Source: Candidatus Zhuqueibacterota bacterium
GTDB lineage: Bacteria > Zhuqueibacterota > Zhuqueibacteria > Thermofontimicrobiales > Sulfurfontimicrobiaceae
DNA: 64,000 nucleotides
Assembly (NCBI GenBank): GCA_016927835.1
Contig: JAFGMA010000399.1
Location: 62,001-126,000 of the forward strand
Reading direction: 5' to 3'
The position numbers were made by a program, and so were the translations under genes. Numbering within the stretch: the stretch's first letter is position 1; each line of letters starts with the position of its first letter. A model generated the notes under the pieces. It was not told the origin of the DNA and ran no database searches. It saw nothing but the letters and a program-made list of their open reading frames with translations. Shown here piece by piece: positions 19,919-30,563 of the stretch.

Positions 19919-20926
19919 TCAGGTTTCTTTGTTCGCAACGATTTGAAATCCCCTTGGCGAGTAAATCGTTATCGGTGATAGCCATTCCCAAATGGCTTGC
20001 AGCCATCTCAAATCGCTTCGTGCTGGTCCGCTTGAAATAACTCGCGCTTTGAAACCATATTGGGCAAGCTCGCGCTTAAGCTCCTTCGGATTGAATAAAT
20101 ATTCCATATATGTATCCAGTATCGGATCAAGCGGACACACACCTCGCCGAAATTCTGACTTTTGCGAGAAATTATTGCGCATGAACTGGTTCACTGCCTC
20201 AATGATCGTCTCTTTGGCATACCCAAACGTGAAACTCGCATACTCGGTCACTTGCTCCGGCGACAATTCCGGGAACTGCTCACGGATGATCTCTTTTCTC
20301 TGGTCAAGGTAGCACGTCTCGCCCTTGGAGTGCCCATAAAGCGATATCGCCCCGGGATAATTTTCAAATACATCCCACAATCTATAATTCTTTCGCCGCA
20401 CAGAAGGCGATGCGCCATTGTTCCCATCCCGAATGATAAGGAAACCGTCTTTTCTGGTTATTCTGCCGGCAATTTCTAAAAATGCATCGTAGTGCCGGTA
20501 ATGCGATATCGCTTCGACGCTGAAAATTCCATCGACACTATTCGCCGGCAATTTGAGCTCGCCAATGTCGCTCTCTATGGTTTCGATATTATCCAGATTC
20601 GCGCTTTTCGCCAGAAAATTTGTTGAATCGATACAATCCGTATAATAATCAACAGCATATACCTTTTGGGCTCCCAATAGCCCAAGCAGCACACTGAACG
20701 TTCCCGCGCCACAGCCGGCATCCATAATGACTTTGCCCTTAATCCGGTCTTTGACGTATCGCGTATCATTCAGCATGGTGTACAGGTGTTTTATGCCGGT
20801 CAATTTATTGCTAATCGTATGTTTCGTATCTTTTATCCATGCCAGGCGTGTGGTATATTCTGCATTATTTTTTTTGAATGCCTCCATTGCCGCCATAAAT
20901 CTGGATTCGATGTCATTTTCAGTCAT
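19919..20926 (-). CDS. Class I SAM-dependent methyltransferase
   Basis: 'GKVIMDAGCGAGTFSVLLGLLGAQKVYAVD', 'NSVDGIFSVEAISHYRHYDAFLEIAGRITRKDGFLIIRD'. Confidence 0.82.
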   Translation of the reverse strand: MTENDIESRFMAAMEAFKKNNAEYTTRLAWIKDTKHTISNKLTGIKHLYTMLNDTRYVKDRIKGKVIMDAGCGAGTFSVLLGLLGAQKVYAVDYYTDCIDSTNFLAKSANLDNIETIESDIGELKLPANSVDGIFSVEAISHYRHYDAFLEIAGRITRKDGFLIIRDGNNGASPSVRRKNYRLWDVFENYPGAISLYGHSKGETCYLDQRKEIIREQFPELSPEQVTEYASFTFGYAKETIIEAVNQFMRNNFSQKSEFRRGVCPLDPILDTYMEYLFNPKELKRELAQYGFKARVISSGPARSDLRWLQAIWEWLSPITIYSPRGFQIVANKET

Positions 20927-20990
20927 TCGATCATTCCTTCATGTCGAGTCACAAGTGTTTTGTTGCTCCCTCAATTCTCAACGGTTTTAT

Positions 20991-21857
20991 TTATGTGCCT
21001 TTTCCCGCATAATAGATCATCCGGTATCGATTCCCCATTAATCGCGCAGCAAAGTCTAATATCTTGGTACCTAGTGATAGCAACGGCGGAATTGGAACGG
21101 ATTGCCAGCGCTCGATTTTTGAATCCATCCAGGCGATTTTCAGCCTCCGATCGAATCCCGCTTGTTTCAACAAATGCTCCAACGTTCTTTTATTGAAAAA
21201 AAAATTATGATGGATATCGTACAATAAAACCAACGGGGAAACTATCTTTTTGAAGCTGAGAGCATAAATTAGATGCCCGACGGCATTAATCAGGCTTTTT
21301 TGGTTTATCGTAAAAATCATCAGTACACCATCAGCTTTCAGTACCCGATGAATTTCGCGGAGCGTACTGAGAGGATCATCTAAATGTTCTACGACATCCC
21401 AAAGGGTAACGACCGAAAAATAATCATCCGGATACTCGGCGCTTTCCAGGGTACAATTTTGAATATTAAGTTTTCTCTGTTCCACCGCATAGGAATATGC
21501 TTTCGAAGAAATCTCGACGCCATAGGCTTCCCATCCATGTTCTTCAGCCATTTCCAGGAACGCACCATAAGAACAGCCAACATCCAACAGGCGTTTCTTT
21601 TCGGTCATGGTGTCCAATGATTTCAGCACATTATTGTAAGCATTGTATGGTTCGCGATCCCTCTTTTCTCCGGCTTTAAGCGCTTGAAAATAGGGCGATT
21701 CAAGATATGAATCGCTATCATATAAATCAAAAAGCGAGTTGCCTGCAATCAAATTTTTTCTAAAAACAGTTCCACAGTCAATACATTTACAGATGGTGCC
21801 GTTCGGCAAATTCGCAATGAGTTTGTTTGTTGGGTAGTTACAAATCGGGCAATTCAT
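20991..21857 (-). CDS. Class I SAM methyltransferase with N-terminal Cys-rich zinc-binding segment
   Basis: Start assigned at MNCPICNYPTN (21857); 'CPIC...CKCIDC'; 'RLLDVGCSYGAFLEMAEEHGWEAYGVEIS'. Track ORF begins at 21914, overlapping the next gene. Confidence 0.85.
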   Translation of the reverse strand: MNCPICNYPTNKLIANLPNGTICKCIDCGTVFRKNLIAGNSLFDLYDSDSYLESPYFQALKAGEKRDREPYNAYNNVLKSLDTMTEKKRLLDVGCSYGAFLEMAEEHGWEAYGVEISSKAYSYAVEQRKLNIQNCTLESAEYPDDYFSVVTLWDVVEHLDDPLSTLREIHRVLKADGVLMIFTINQKSLINAVGHLIYALSFKKIVSPLVLLYDIHHNFFFNKRTLEHLLKQAGFDRRLKIAWMDSKIERWQSVPIPPLLSLGTKILDFAARLMGNRYRMIYYAGKGT

Positions 21858-23088
21858 GAATACGCTTCTTCCTCCTATTCTTAATTTTTTCGTTAAAGAG
21901 ATGCACAATTTCAACTGCCGCGAAAAGACCCATAAATGGTATCAAAGGTATTCTATATCTGGGCCAGGGTAAAGTTATGACATGAATTGCAGTCATATAC
22001 AGGAAAATCAAATATATTAACATAAATTCTTTCCAACGGTTGCGCGTGCGCAAAATCCCGGGTAAGAAAAAAAAGAGAAGCATTAGATGGATGATCAAAA
22101 GCACATAATAAACGATCCCTTTTCCGGCGTGCTTTGTTCCATCGGGAACAGTGGAATAGATGCGGCTCCAGTAACGAAATAGCTTTTTTACCCACAGCTT
22201 CGCTGTTCCGGCGACATCGCGTTTCATATTCTGTTTGGCTTCGGCAGTGAAGAACCTCTCTCTCTCAACAAATGTCATCCCGTTGGTCATTGAATCTGCG
22301 AGTGCCTGGGTTTTGTGGTACTCATATTCTCCATCGAAAGGCAGATAGTTTCCAGCCCAGAGCACATACCCCAATCCCACTGAAACCGGTGTAAACGATC
22401 CCGAAACGCGATAATTTCGGATTGTCCACGGTGCAATAGTCATACATAAAAAAATGCTAAACAAAGCAGAGTTTAGCGCCGCTTTTTTAAATGGTTGAAC
22501 GAATATTAATCCGCTGAAAAAAATCACCGGAAAATACAGTGTAATCCCACGCGTCAATGTACAAATGCCCCCGGTGACTGCTGCCAGGATCAAAAATATC
22601 ATTTTCTGGGTTCGATAAAATCGAACAGTAAAATAGATTAAGCAAATAAATAAAAAGATAAAAACTGTTTCAGTATATAGAAATGATGTTAGCGCGATGA
22701 TTTCCGGATGAAATAATGCAATCAAACAGGCGATCGCGGCGACGGCTTCGCTGAAAAATTCCCGTGCCAATAAAAAGGTGACGCAAGCGATTCCAACGTT
22801 AAGCAAGCATTGGATCAATTCCACTAAAACCGTAGAATGACCGAACAAAAAATAAATACTACTAAGGAAAGCCGGGTACGCCGGCGGTAAAAACAGCGTG
22901 GGATTCACACCATCCTGCGTGAATCCGAGACCTTTGGTGATGTTTACTGCAACTGCATTATAAGCCGCCGAATCCATTGCATCAATTGTTCCGATGTTGG
23001 GAAAGGCGAGAACAAAAAGTATCCTGACTATTAATCCCACACCGATTATCGCCAGCAGCGCTTTTCGATTTTTTATCGTATCCATCAT
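21838..23088 (-). CDS. GT39/ArnT-like membrane glycosyltransferase
   Basis: Polytopic; 'PAYPAFLSSIYFLFGHSTVLVELIQCLLNVG', 'TEPHETVFIFLF'-like region, 'GGICTLTRGITLYFPVIFF'. Confidence 0.72.
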   Translation of the reverse strand: MMDTIKNRKALLAIIGVGLIVRILFVLAFPNIGTIDAMDSAAYNAVAVNITKGLGFTQDGVNPTLFLPPAYPAFLSSIYFLFGHSTVLVELIQCLLNVGIACVTFLLAREFFSEAVAAIACLIALFHPEIIALTSFLYTETVFIFLFICLIYFTVRFYRTQKMIFLILAAVTGGICTLTRGITLYFPVIFFSGLIFVQPFKKAALNSALFSIFLCMTIAPWTIRNYRVSGSFTPVSVGLGYVLWAGNYLPFDGEYEYHKTQALADSMTNGMTFVERERFFTAEAKQNMKRDVAGTAKLWVKKLFRYWSRIYSTVPDGTKHAGKGIVYYVLLIIHLMLLFFFLPGILRTRNRWKEFMLIYLIFLYMTAIHVITLPWPRYRIPLIPFMGLFAAVEIVHLFNEKIKNRRKKRIHELPDL

Positions 23089-23474
23089 ATTACCGCGTTC
23101 GCCGATTTTTCGTCATGAGAAATGTAATTCTTCTCAATATCATTCACTTTCTTTTCGAGCAGCGCTAAATTTTGGGTCAGCGACTTGTTTTGCTCTGCCA
23201 ACTTGGAGATGACGACTGAATAGTGAAACATGATTAGCAGCAGACCAAGAATCGCGATTACAAAAACCAGTGCGGGCTCATAATAGATGCCCACGAAATG
23301 CGCCAATCCTTCGATGGCATCGCTGAAAATAGGTGCCAGCAAAAGCAAAAATCCGGTAATCACCCAGAAGAGCGCATATTCCTCTTTCAGATTTTTTCGA
23401 CGAATGAAATTGATTACGAAAACCAGAATTGCCATGCTCACCAGGCAGATGAAAATTCTTGCTTTAATGTCCAT
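23085..23474 (-). CDS. DUF2304-like small membrane protein
   Basis: 129 aa; 'FINFIRRKNLKEEYALFWVITGFLLLLAPIF' fits DUF2304; 4-nt overlap with the upstream neighbour's end region and directly follows a DPM1-like GT2. Confidence 0.75.
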   Translation of the reverse strand: MDIKARIFICLVSMAILVFVINFIRRKNLKEEYALFWVITGFLLLLAPIFSDAIEGLAHFVGIYYEPALVFVIAILGLLLIMFHYSVVISKLAEQNKSLTQNLALLEKKVNDIEKNYISHDEKSANAVI

Positions 23475-24204
23475 TGCTTATCGCCTCTCTCCTTATTTGC
23501 CCTCTCCGCAGAAGGATGATGAAAATTGCCAAAAACATTTTATAAATATAATACAGCGATTTGAGTTTGCTGTGCATCGAGCTTCCGGCGATACGATTTC
23601 GCATAACCACGGGAACTTCTTTGATTTTGAATCCCAGAAAATTCAGCAGAATAATTGTATCCGCATCAGGATAATCGGACGGATAGTTGTCGTTGGCGAA
23701 AGACAACATCACCCGCCGGTTCATCGCCTGGTAGCCTGATGTCGGATCCGATACTTTTTGCCTGATCACTATCGAGGCGATTTTACCAAAGATTGCCATG
23801 CCGATTCTCCGGGCAAGCGGAACCGTATATTGCAAATCGCCCAAAAAACGCGAACCGATGGTAATATCCGCTTCACCGGACTGCACGACACTCAACAAGT
23901 CGCGGATGCAACGGGGATCGTGCTGCCCGTCGCCGTCAATGAGAACTCCATAATCATAACCTTCTGCAACAGCGTATTTGAAACCGGTTTGAATCGCTCC
24001 GCCATAACCTAAATTGCACGCCAAATTGATGACATTCGCGCCGGCTTCTCTGGCGACATTGGCTGTATTATCTTTCGAATTATCATTGATCACGACGATT
24101 GAAATATCATCGATTGAATTCCGGATTTCTGAAATCACCTTGCCAATATTCATTTCTTCGTTATACGCCGGAATAATTGCTAATATTTTTTTCATAGTCT
24201 CCAA
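23464..24204 (-). CDS. GT2 dolichol-phosphate-mannosyltransferase-like
   Basis: 'ILAIIPAYNEEMNIGKVI', 'GVLIDGDGQHDPRCIRDLL', 'SDPTSGYQAMNRRVM'. Confidence 0.92.
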   Translation of the reverse strand: METMKKILAIIPAYNEEMNIGKVISEIRNSIDDISIVVINDNSKDNTANVAREAGANVINLACNLGYGGAIQTGFKYAVAEGYDYGVLIDGDGQHDPRCIRDLLSVVQSGEADITIGSRFLGDLQYTVPLARRIGMAIFGKIASIVIRQKVSDPTSGYQAMNRRVMLSFANDNYPSDYPDADTIILLNFLGFKIKEVPVVMRNRIAGSSMHSKLKSLYYIYKMFLAIFIILLRRGQIRREAISNGH

Positions 24205-24436
24205 ATTGTTCCTTACAGGTTAGAAACAGCTCAGGATTTGAATGATGCCGTCTCAGTAATTCACTCATTCGCTTAAAGCAATAAATATACCACCCCAAAA
24301 TACAGACTTTGCAACCGGTTGGCTTTATTCAGCTTCACTTCGTTCAAACGCCTCATACAAATATCGTATTTCTATTTTGAAAGAATTCGCTTGCTCAGAT
24401 GCTCGTGGCGCGTTCCGCCTTTGCACCGCTTATATT

Positions 24437-26179
24437 TCATTTTTGTAAATCCGCAGCTTTCTCGCCGGTCGCAGCAGCAGGCGCATCCATTATTTCATAA
24501 ATTCGCGTGCCCAGTCCATTGGCTTGTTCATCGGAATAAATCAATTTCAAATCCGGAGGAACGCCTACGCCTTCGTACAAATTCGAAATCAACGGGTGAT
24601 GGTGCCTGTACCTGTCATCCAGGACCAGGTATTGCGCGCCTCGGTACCTGGCATACGCTAAAAGCCGATCTACATCATTTTCGGGAATCTCGACCGACTC
24701 CTTAATCTCATAATTTCCCGCATAGAAACTTACCGCATGATTGTACGCCATAATGATCGGGTGCTTTTTACCGTTTTCCCTGAGCCACAAACCGGCTTTC
24801 TGCTGCTCAATTGCCGGCTCCCATTCAGCAGTGGAGGTTTGATCGCGCTTCATTTGTTTTCCGAATTCAGGCAATATCGATGAAATTAAAATCAGGGAGA
24901 TCGCAATCGCGAAACTAACGAATTTGATGCAGGCTTTTCCCGATTGCATCTGGAGCAGGTCAGGCAATGACGAGTTAAGCCAGTTTTTCAATTGCACGGT
25001 TCCCCTGGCGATCCAAAGGAAGCTGATCGGTAACAGCGGTATCAAATATCGCGGCGCAGGGAAGAATGCTGAGAGCAAGCCAATCCAGAAAAAAATGATG
25101 AATGACAGCAGGTAAAAATCGAGCAGCGTTTGTTCGCGATTCAAGCGTATAGAAAACAGCCCCAATGCCAGCAGCATGATCAATGGCAGGTTCAATATTT
25201 CCGGTATATTGCTCTTCAAAAGTTTATAAAAATTTTCAATCGCTTTGGCGGCAAAATCCTTTATGGATATTTTTACCACCGGCTGACCCGCTTTCTCCTG
25301 ATTTCTGACAAACGTGCCCAGGTGGTAAACCTCATCCTGCAAAAGCCGCTTGTTATCTTTTGACAGCGAATGAAACGGGTGCTCCTGAAACTTCGCTTTA
25401 TTTCTCACATACATCGATCCCTGCTGATTCGACGCTCCTTTGGCACTGATGGTCCATACGCCGGTTGCCTGACGCAAATAAATTAAATACGGGGAAGCTG
25501 TCAGTAAAAATCCTATTGCTGCCAACAGAAATATCGCCAGATATGATTTTACCTTTGCCCTGTGGAGCAATTGGAAAAGGATCAGCACTGACAGGGAAAA
25601 CAAAAATGCGATCAGAAATCCGGTTCCTTCGGGTCGTGCCAGGTAGGCAGCACCGAACAGGCAACCGGCAAAAAATCCTTTCAACGGACTGCTGTTTTTC
25701 ATAGCCGACCAGCCGAAGAAAATACCCAGAATCCCGACCAACGAGTAAAGCGGTTCCGTTTCAATTTTTACATTATAAACCGCCGCGATGCTGAAAAAGG
25801 CGATCAGCAAGCTGCTTCCGCAGGCGATATTTCGGCTGTAATACCTTTTTACGAAAAAGAAGAACGGAACGATGAGCAGACTGCTCAGCGCAATGGACAG
25901 CAACCGCGCCGCCAATATATAATCGGGAATAATGTATGCGACTAGCGCCACCAAAGCGGGGTAGAGCGGCGTCCAGTAAGGGTGCAGAACATGGTTCAAA
26001 CCATTGAGATGCCCGCTGGCAGCCAGCTTGATATAATTGACTTCATCAAAGCCGATGGCGACTTCTTTGGTCAAAAAGATCAGTCGAAACGCAACTGCCC
26101 CAATCAAAATCAGGCTCAGTATAATCCAATCTTTGAACTGCATATCGCGTAGGTGAGTTTTAATCCATTTGCCCGGCAT
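24437..26179 (-). CDS. GT39-like (PMT_2) membrane glycosyltransferase
   Basis: Polytopic; 'GFDEVNYIKLAASG', 'YWTPLYPALVALVAYI', 'CLFGAAYLARPEGTGFLIAFLF'. Confidence 0.8.
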   Translation of the reverse strand: MPGKWIKTHLRDMQFKDWIILSLILIGAVAFRLIFLTKEVAIGFDEVNYIKLAASGHLNGLNHVLHPYWTPLYPALVALVAYIIPDYILAARLLSIALSSLLIVPFFFFVKRYYSRNIACGSSLLIAFFSIAAVYNVKIETEPLYSLVGILGIFFGWSAMKNSSPLKGFFAGCLFGAAYLARPEGTGFLIAFLFSLSVLILFQLLHRAKVKSYLAIFLLAAIGFLLTASPYLIYLRQATGVWTISAKGASNQQGSMYVRNKAKFQEHPFHSLSKDNKRLLQDEVYHLGTFVRNQEKAGQPVVKISIKDFAAKAIENFYKLLKSNIPEILNLPLIMLLALGLFSIRLNREQTLLDFYLLSFIIFFWIGLLSAFFPAPRYLIPLLPISFLWIARGTVQLKNWLNSSLPDLLQMQSGKACIKFVSFAIAISLILISSILPEFGKQMKRDQTSTAEWEPAIEQQKAGLWLRENGKKHPIIMAYNHAVSFYAGNYEIKESVEIPENDVDRLLAYARYRGAQYLVLDDRYRHHHPLISNLYEGVGVPPDLKLIYSDEQANGLGTRIYEIMDAPAAATGEKAADLQK

Positions 26180-26195
26180 TCAACATTCTCCTGAT

Positions 26196-27296
26196 TCAGC
26201 TTTTTCGAATCATTTTGTAAAAAAGAGTTTCATACCTATCGGTAATTCTATCCCAGGTGTAGGCTTCCATTATCCTGGCAACCGCTTTTTTCTGATATTC
26301 CTGCACGATTTTCGGATTGTCCAACAGGTGCTGCATTTTTTCGGGCAGATCACTTTCATCCTTGACATTGAAGAAAATGCCAGCATCCCGCAATACCTCT
26401 CGATGTTCGGGCACATCATTGGCAAGCACGCAATTGCCAAATCCCATCCCTTCGAGAAGGGCAGGATGGGTGCCGCCAACTTCGGTCGCCTGGATGTAGA
26501 AGTAGGCGTGCGATTGGAACTCACGATAGCCTTTGCCAAACACGTATCCGGTGAAAATGATACGCGGATCTTTGGTTGATTTGATTTTCCTGATATATTC
26601 AGAGCTATAAGGCGCATCGCCCACAACGACGAGATTCAGGTCGGTTTCCACTTTTTCGAACGCCTTGACCACTTCGAGCGCGTTATTTTCCGGTTCGATG
26701 CGGCTGACATACAACACATATTTCCCGGGCTTTACGCCGAACTTATCCAGCACCTCTGTGGTGGATTCCTTTTCGGTAGGCGCTCCATAAGGGATGAAGG
26801 TCGATTCTTTGCCAAACTTCTTCTGATAATACTTTCGGATAAAAATAGAATCGGTTACAATTTCATTCGCGCTGAACGTAGCAATCCTTTCGGACAGCAG
26901 GTAATACCAGCGACCCAATATATTCCATTTTGCCCGCTGCCATTCCAATCCATCTACATTGATCGCCACTTTTTTGCCTCCCAGACGGGGAATGAGTGCG
27001 AACGCGCTGTTCGCGCTATTACAGATTAAAATAACATCGAATTTTTGAACTAATGAATGCCAGGCACAGAGGAACGTGTGCGCAACCGTGTCAAGATATT
27101 TGTGGCTGATTGTAGGCAAAATTACCAATTCGACACCTTTATAATATTTCTCTTTGTAATCAATAATGTTCGATCTCCCGTAGACCGTCACTTCATGGTT
27201 CTTTTCAACCAGACGCGTTGACAATTCCTCTGCAAAGGTCTCAAATCCGCCGTAGTTTGCGGGGATTCCTCTTATTCCCATTATCGCGATTTTCAT
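26196..27296 (-). CDS. GT4 glycosyltransferase with N-terminal DUF1972-like domain (rhamnosyltransferase-like)
   Basis: 'MKIAIMGIRGIPANYGGFETFAEELSTRLVEKNHEVTVYGRS', 'VDGLEWQRAKW', 'QATEVGGTHPALLEGMGFGNCVLANDVPEHREVL'. Confidence 0.88.
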   Translation of the reverse strand: MKIAIMGIRGIPANYGGFETFAEELSTRLVEKNHEVTVYGRSNIIDYKEKYYKGVELVILPTISHKYLDTVAHTFLCAWHSLVQKFDVILICNSANSAFALIPRLGGKKVAINVDGLEWQRAKWNILGRWYYLLSERIATFSANEIVTDSIFIRKYYQKKFGKESTFIPYGAPTEKESTTEVLDKFGVKPGKYVLYVSRIEPENNALEVVKAFEKVETDLNLVVVGDAPYSSEYIRKIKSTKDPRIIFTGYVFGKGYREFQSHAYFYIQATEVGGTHPALLEGMGFGNCVLANDVPEHREVLRDAGIFFNVKDESDLPEKMQHLLDNPKIVQEYQKKAVARIMEAYTWDRITDRYETLFYKMIRKS

Positions 27297-27410
27297 TGGT
27301 GATCTTCAAATCCCTTTTATTTGAATACGTCTTCGATAAACTGTTTGTCGCTGTATCTTATGCTAGAGCGTGCGGCTTCATCCGTTTGAGGATAACTTCA
27401 TTCACCGCCT

Positions 27411-29360
27411 CTATTCGATTTTCAAACGAAACAATGTTACATACTCGGCAGCCTTGCGATCCGCGCTTTCATTCAACAATGCAGCATCAAGCTGATATTC
27501 GCCGGCTGGGCTTTCAGATGGTATTTCGATGAATGCGCAGTCGCAGATCAGATGATTCACCTCCCATTGCGATAGCGGATAAGTTCCGAATGCCGGTGCA
27601 TGCTGCTGGTAAACATCTATGGTGCCATTGCTTAATTTCAGACAGATCGACAGGCTGTCGTCGACTGTCGAACGCGCCTGCCAGTATAACGTCAATCGCA
27701 CCAGTTTTTTCCACGACAACCCATTTGTGCCGGCGGTATCGGGAAACCAGAGATTCATGATTTTCGGAGCGTCGTAGCCTTTGAATGCCAATTTCTCATT
27801 TAACTCAATGTCTGCGGCATGCTGAATAGAGGCTTCATTCGTTTCCACCAGTTTTTTAATGCCTTCGGTATAATCTTTCCCGCGTTCGAATAAAATCACA
27901 CCGTCATCAAAATGTACAATCCCGTATTGGGGATTTTGCAGCATTTTTCGAATATATGGGTTCAGGGGAAGGCTATGTTCCAGAAAAAAATCTTCCCGTG
28001 TGTACATCGCGAATATCGGTGCGTGAAAATCATACAATACAAAATCGGCTGAAGCCATATTATCAGGAAAAACATACATTTCACGGCGCTCGGAGGTGTG
28101 ACTGCTCAAATAGACATCTGCCGATAACGAAGCATCTTCGGGAATCTGCCCAATCACCCTGTCGATGGTTTTATGATGCTCGGTCACCTCATATCCGGCA
28201 ACTTTCAGTGCGTTCGATCTGGTAACGAAAAATAGAATCGACAATAACAGCACACAAAGCCCCACGCCATACATCAATTTATCAATCTTGAAACTGGCTG
28301 CTTTTTTTGAACGCAACTTCTTTTTTTCAATAAACTTGACGATATTACTGAAACCAAATATTGCAGAAATAAACACAATCGGTGTCAGTGTTGACGTGTA
28401 GACGTGTTCTATTCCGTGAGCAAAGTACCAATCGCTTAACATGTTGATCGTGAATGTCGGCGCCATTAATACCACCGTTGTCAGACTGAAAAAACTGAAA
28501 AATCCGACCGGTCCGAAAAGATTAACCATGTACCAGATATTGTATTTTTTGGCGAGAAAATTCACCAGGTAAAGCGGATTATCCAGCACAGCATTCAGAT
28601 GTTCCCAGTGACTTGGCGTATCCACATGAAAAATAATGGGTGGCAATCCGAGCATCGACCGGATAGCACTCCTTTTAAAGAACAGCGCGAACCAGAGAAC
28701 ACTGAGAAGCCCGGTGTACACGCCCAGCTTTCTCTCTTTCATGATGAAAAATGCGTACAAGCTGTACATAAATAAAATCAGCGACACATCTTCCCGGCAG
28801 AGCAGCGCCAGAAATGCAAACAACCCGAATAACTTTAAATTCTTTTTCAGCAAAAAATAAAAGGTGAAACTGAGCAGGGATGTTGAAAACGCCAGTCCGT
28901 GAATATCACATAAATTCGCATTCTGCATCGCCGGGTACAGCAGGTATGCCCCGGCAAAGCATACAGCAGCAAACGCATGTTTCAGCTTTTCATTCGCAAG
29001 CAGGTAGACTGCAAATGCCCCCATTGCGAGCACGATTGTCTGAATAATGAGCAATGTCTCTGGCGAATTGAAAATCATATACACCAGCGTCACCGGCAGG
29101 TAAATGAATTCCCAATGCGCCACCCAAAATCTGGACGTCGGCGCACCGATATTGATGCTCTCTTCGAAAAATCTGCCATGGCTCATATTCCATATCGTCT
29201 GCGTCATGATGCCCATATCGAACGCATTTGCGTTGAAAGAATCGAAACGCAGTATCGAAAGGTAGCTCATCGAGATAATGTAAATCAGCACCATCAGCGC
29301 CACAACATAAATACCCCATCGGGTGCTCTTCATACCATGATTCCTCTTTATTTTCTCCAC
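27411..29360 (-). CDS. DUF2079-like polytopic membrane protein with C-terminal beta-sandwich-like extension
   Basis: 'RFDSFNANAFDMGIMTQTIWNMSHGRFFEES' typical of DUF2079; C-term 'VRLTLYWQARSTVDDSLSICLKLSNG...IEIPSESPAGEYQLDAALLN'. Confidence 0.78.
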   Translation of the reverse strand: MEKIKRNHGMKSTRWGIYVVALMVLIYIISMSYLSILRFDSFNANAFDMGIMTQTIWNMSHGRFFEESINIGAPTSRFWVAHWEFIYLPVTLVYMIFNSPETLLIIQTIVLAMGAFAVYLLANEKLKHAFAAVCFAGAYLLYPAMQNANLCDIHGLAFSTSLLSFTFYFLLKKNLKLFGLFAFLALLCREDVSLILFMYSLYAFFIMKERKLGVYTGLLSVLWFALFFKRSAIRSMLGLPPIIFHVDTPSHWEHLNAVLDNPLYLVNFLAKKYNIWYMVNLFGPVGFFSFFSLTTVVLMAPTFTINMLSDWYFAHGIEHVYTSTLTPIVFISAIFGFSNIVKFIEKKKLRSKKAASFKIDKLMYGVGLCVLLLSILFFVTRSNALKVAGYEVTEHHKTIDRVIGQIPEDASLSADVYLSSHTSERREMYVFPDNMASADFVLYDFHAPIFAMYTREDFFLEHSLPLNPYIRKMLQNPQYGIVHFDDGVILFERGKDYTEGIKKLVETNEASIQHAADIELNEKLAFKGYDAPKIMNLWFPDTAGTNGLSWKKLVRLTLYWQARSTVDDSLSICLKLSNGTIDVYQQHAPAFGTYPLSQWEVNHLICDCAFIEIPSESPAGEYQLDAALLNESADRKAAEYVTLFRLKIE

Positions 29361-29480
29361 TTTATATTCTGAAAACAGATCGGCACTTCAGGCAGGCAGA
29401 CGATATGCCGATTTGAATAGATTGATAATCTAGATCCGGATAATTCATTACTAAAAAAATGACTTCATGCAATTTTAGTT

Positions 29481-30563
29481 TCATTCGATCCCGTTGAATA
29501 CATCGAGCATCTTTTTGGTGCTGTGTTCAATGCCGTACCCGTTGCGGATGATTTCAGTATTTCGCCTGCCAAATACATTGGCAAGCTTAGCATTCCGGAA
29601 AAGCTGATTTGCTTTTTCCGCGAGTGATTCGGGATCTCTGAATGGCACGATGTAGCCGTTTTCACCATCCTCAATCATTTCTCCGCCGCCTTCGATTGAA
29701 CACACCACAGGCAAACCGCACGACATCGCTTCGAGCGTGGTAACAGGCACGCCTTCAGAGAGCGAGGGCAAAATGAATACTTTGGCGCGCTGGTACAATT
29801 TTACCAGTTCATCATGATTCAGTCTGGGAATCAACTCGAAATTTTTCTTCTTTTGCGCCAGCCTTAAATAGTGCCCGGCAACGCGCTGTGCCACGGCAAT
29901 GACTTTGCCATCGATAAAATCTGCGGCTGCCAGAACGGTATCAAATCCTTTGGCGATGGTTCCCCGCCCGACAAAAAGCGCAATATTTTCCCGGTTGTCG
30001 GTTTCCGGCGGCTTAAAAAAATTTGTATTGATGCCGACGCAAATGATTTCAATTTTTTCAGCAGGCACATTTAATTTTTCGACCATAAACCGCTTCACGT
30101 CGTCTTTCGGCACCACAATACGATCCACATTCCTCAGGCTTTTTGCTTCGAGCACCTTGAAATACAAATAGCTCGCGGTATTGAAAAAGGGCTTGTAGCG
30201 CAACGGCAGCCGGTGCTGAAAATATTTGGTCTGGCGTGAAAACAAACAATTGGCATAAACCACAGTTTTCGCTTTTGAGCGGCGACCTATCGGTGTCGTT
30301 ATCGATGAAAAGTATAAAATATTATAATTCCGCTCAATTTCCGGGATTAATTTCAGCCCGACATACGGGTAGACAAATCCTTCGCGAATATAAGGAAAAT
30401 GCTTGATTTTATCGGGAATTCCGACATCGATACCGTTTGCATACGAATAAATCGTGCACTCATTGCCCCTGCTTTTCAATTCATTATACAGCAATTCTGT
30501 CCATACTTCCGCGCCGCCGGCTTCTTTTGTGCCATAGGATTCATCGATAAATGCAATTTTCAT
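29481..30563 (-). CDS. GT4 family glycosyltransferase
   Basis: 'ALFVGRGTIAKGFDTVLAAADFI', 'PSLSEGVPVTTLEAMSCGLPVVCSIEGGGEMI'; 4-nt overlap with upstream ORF. Confidence 0.9.
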   Translation of the reverse strand: MKIAFIDESYGTKEAGGAEVWTELLYNELKSRGNECTIYSYANGIDVGIPDKIKHFPYIREGFVYPYVGLKLIPEIERNYNILYFSSITTPIGRRSKAKTVVYANCLFSRQTKYFQHRLPLRYKPFFNTASYLYFKVLEAKSLRNVDRIVVPKDDVKRFMVEKLNVPAEKIEIICVGINTNFFKPPETDNRENIALFVGRGTIAKGFDTVLAAADFIDGKVIAVAQRVAGHYLRLAQKKKNFELIPRLNHDELVKLYQRAKVFILPSLSEGVPVTTLEAMSCGLPVVCSIEGGGEMIEDGENGYIVPFRDPESLAEKANQLFRNAKLANVFGRRNTEIIRNGYGIEHSTKKMLDVFNGIE

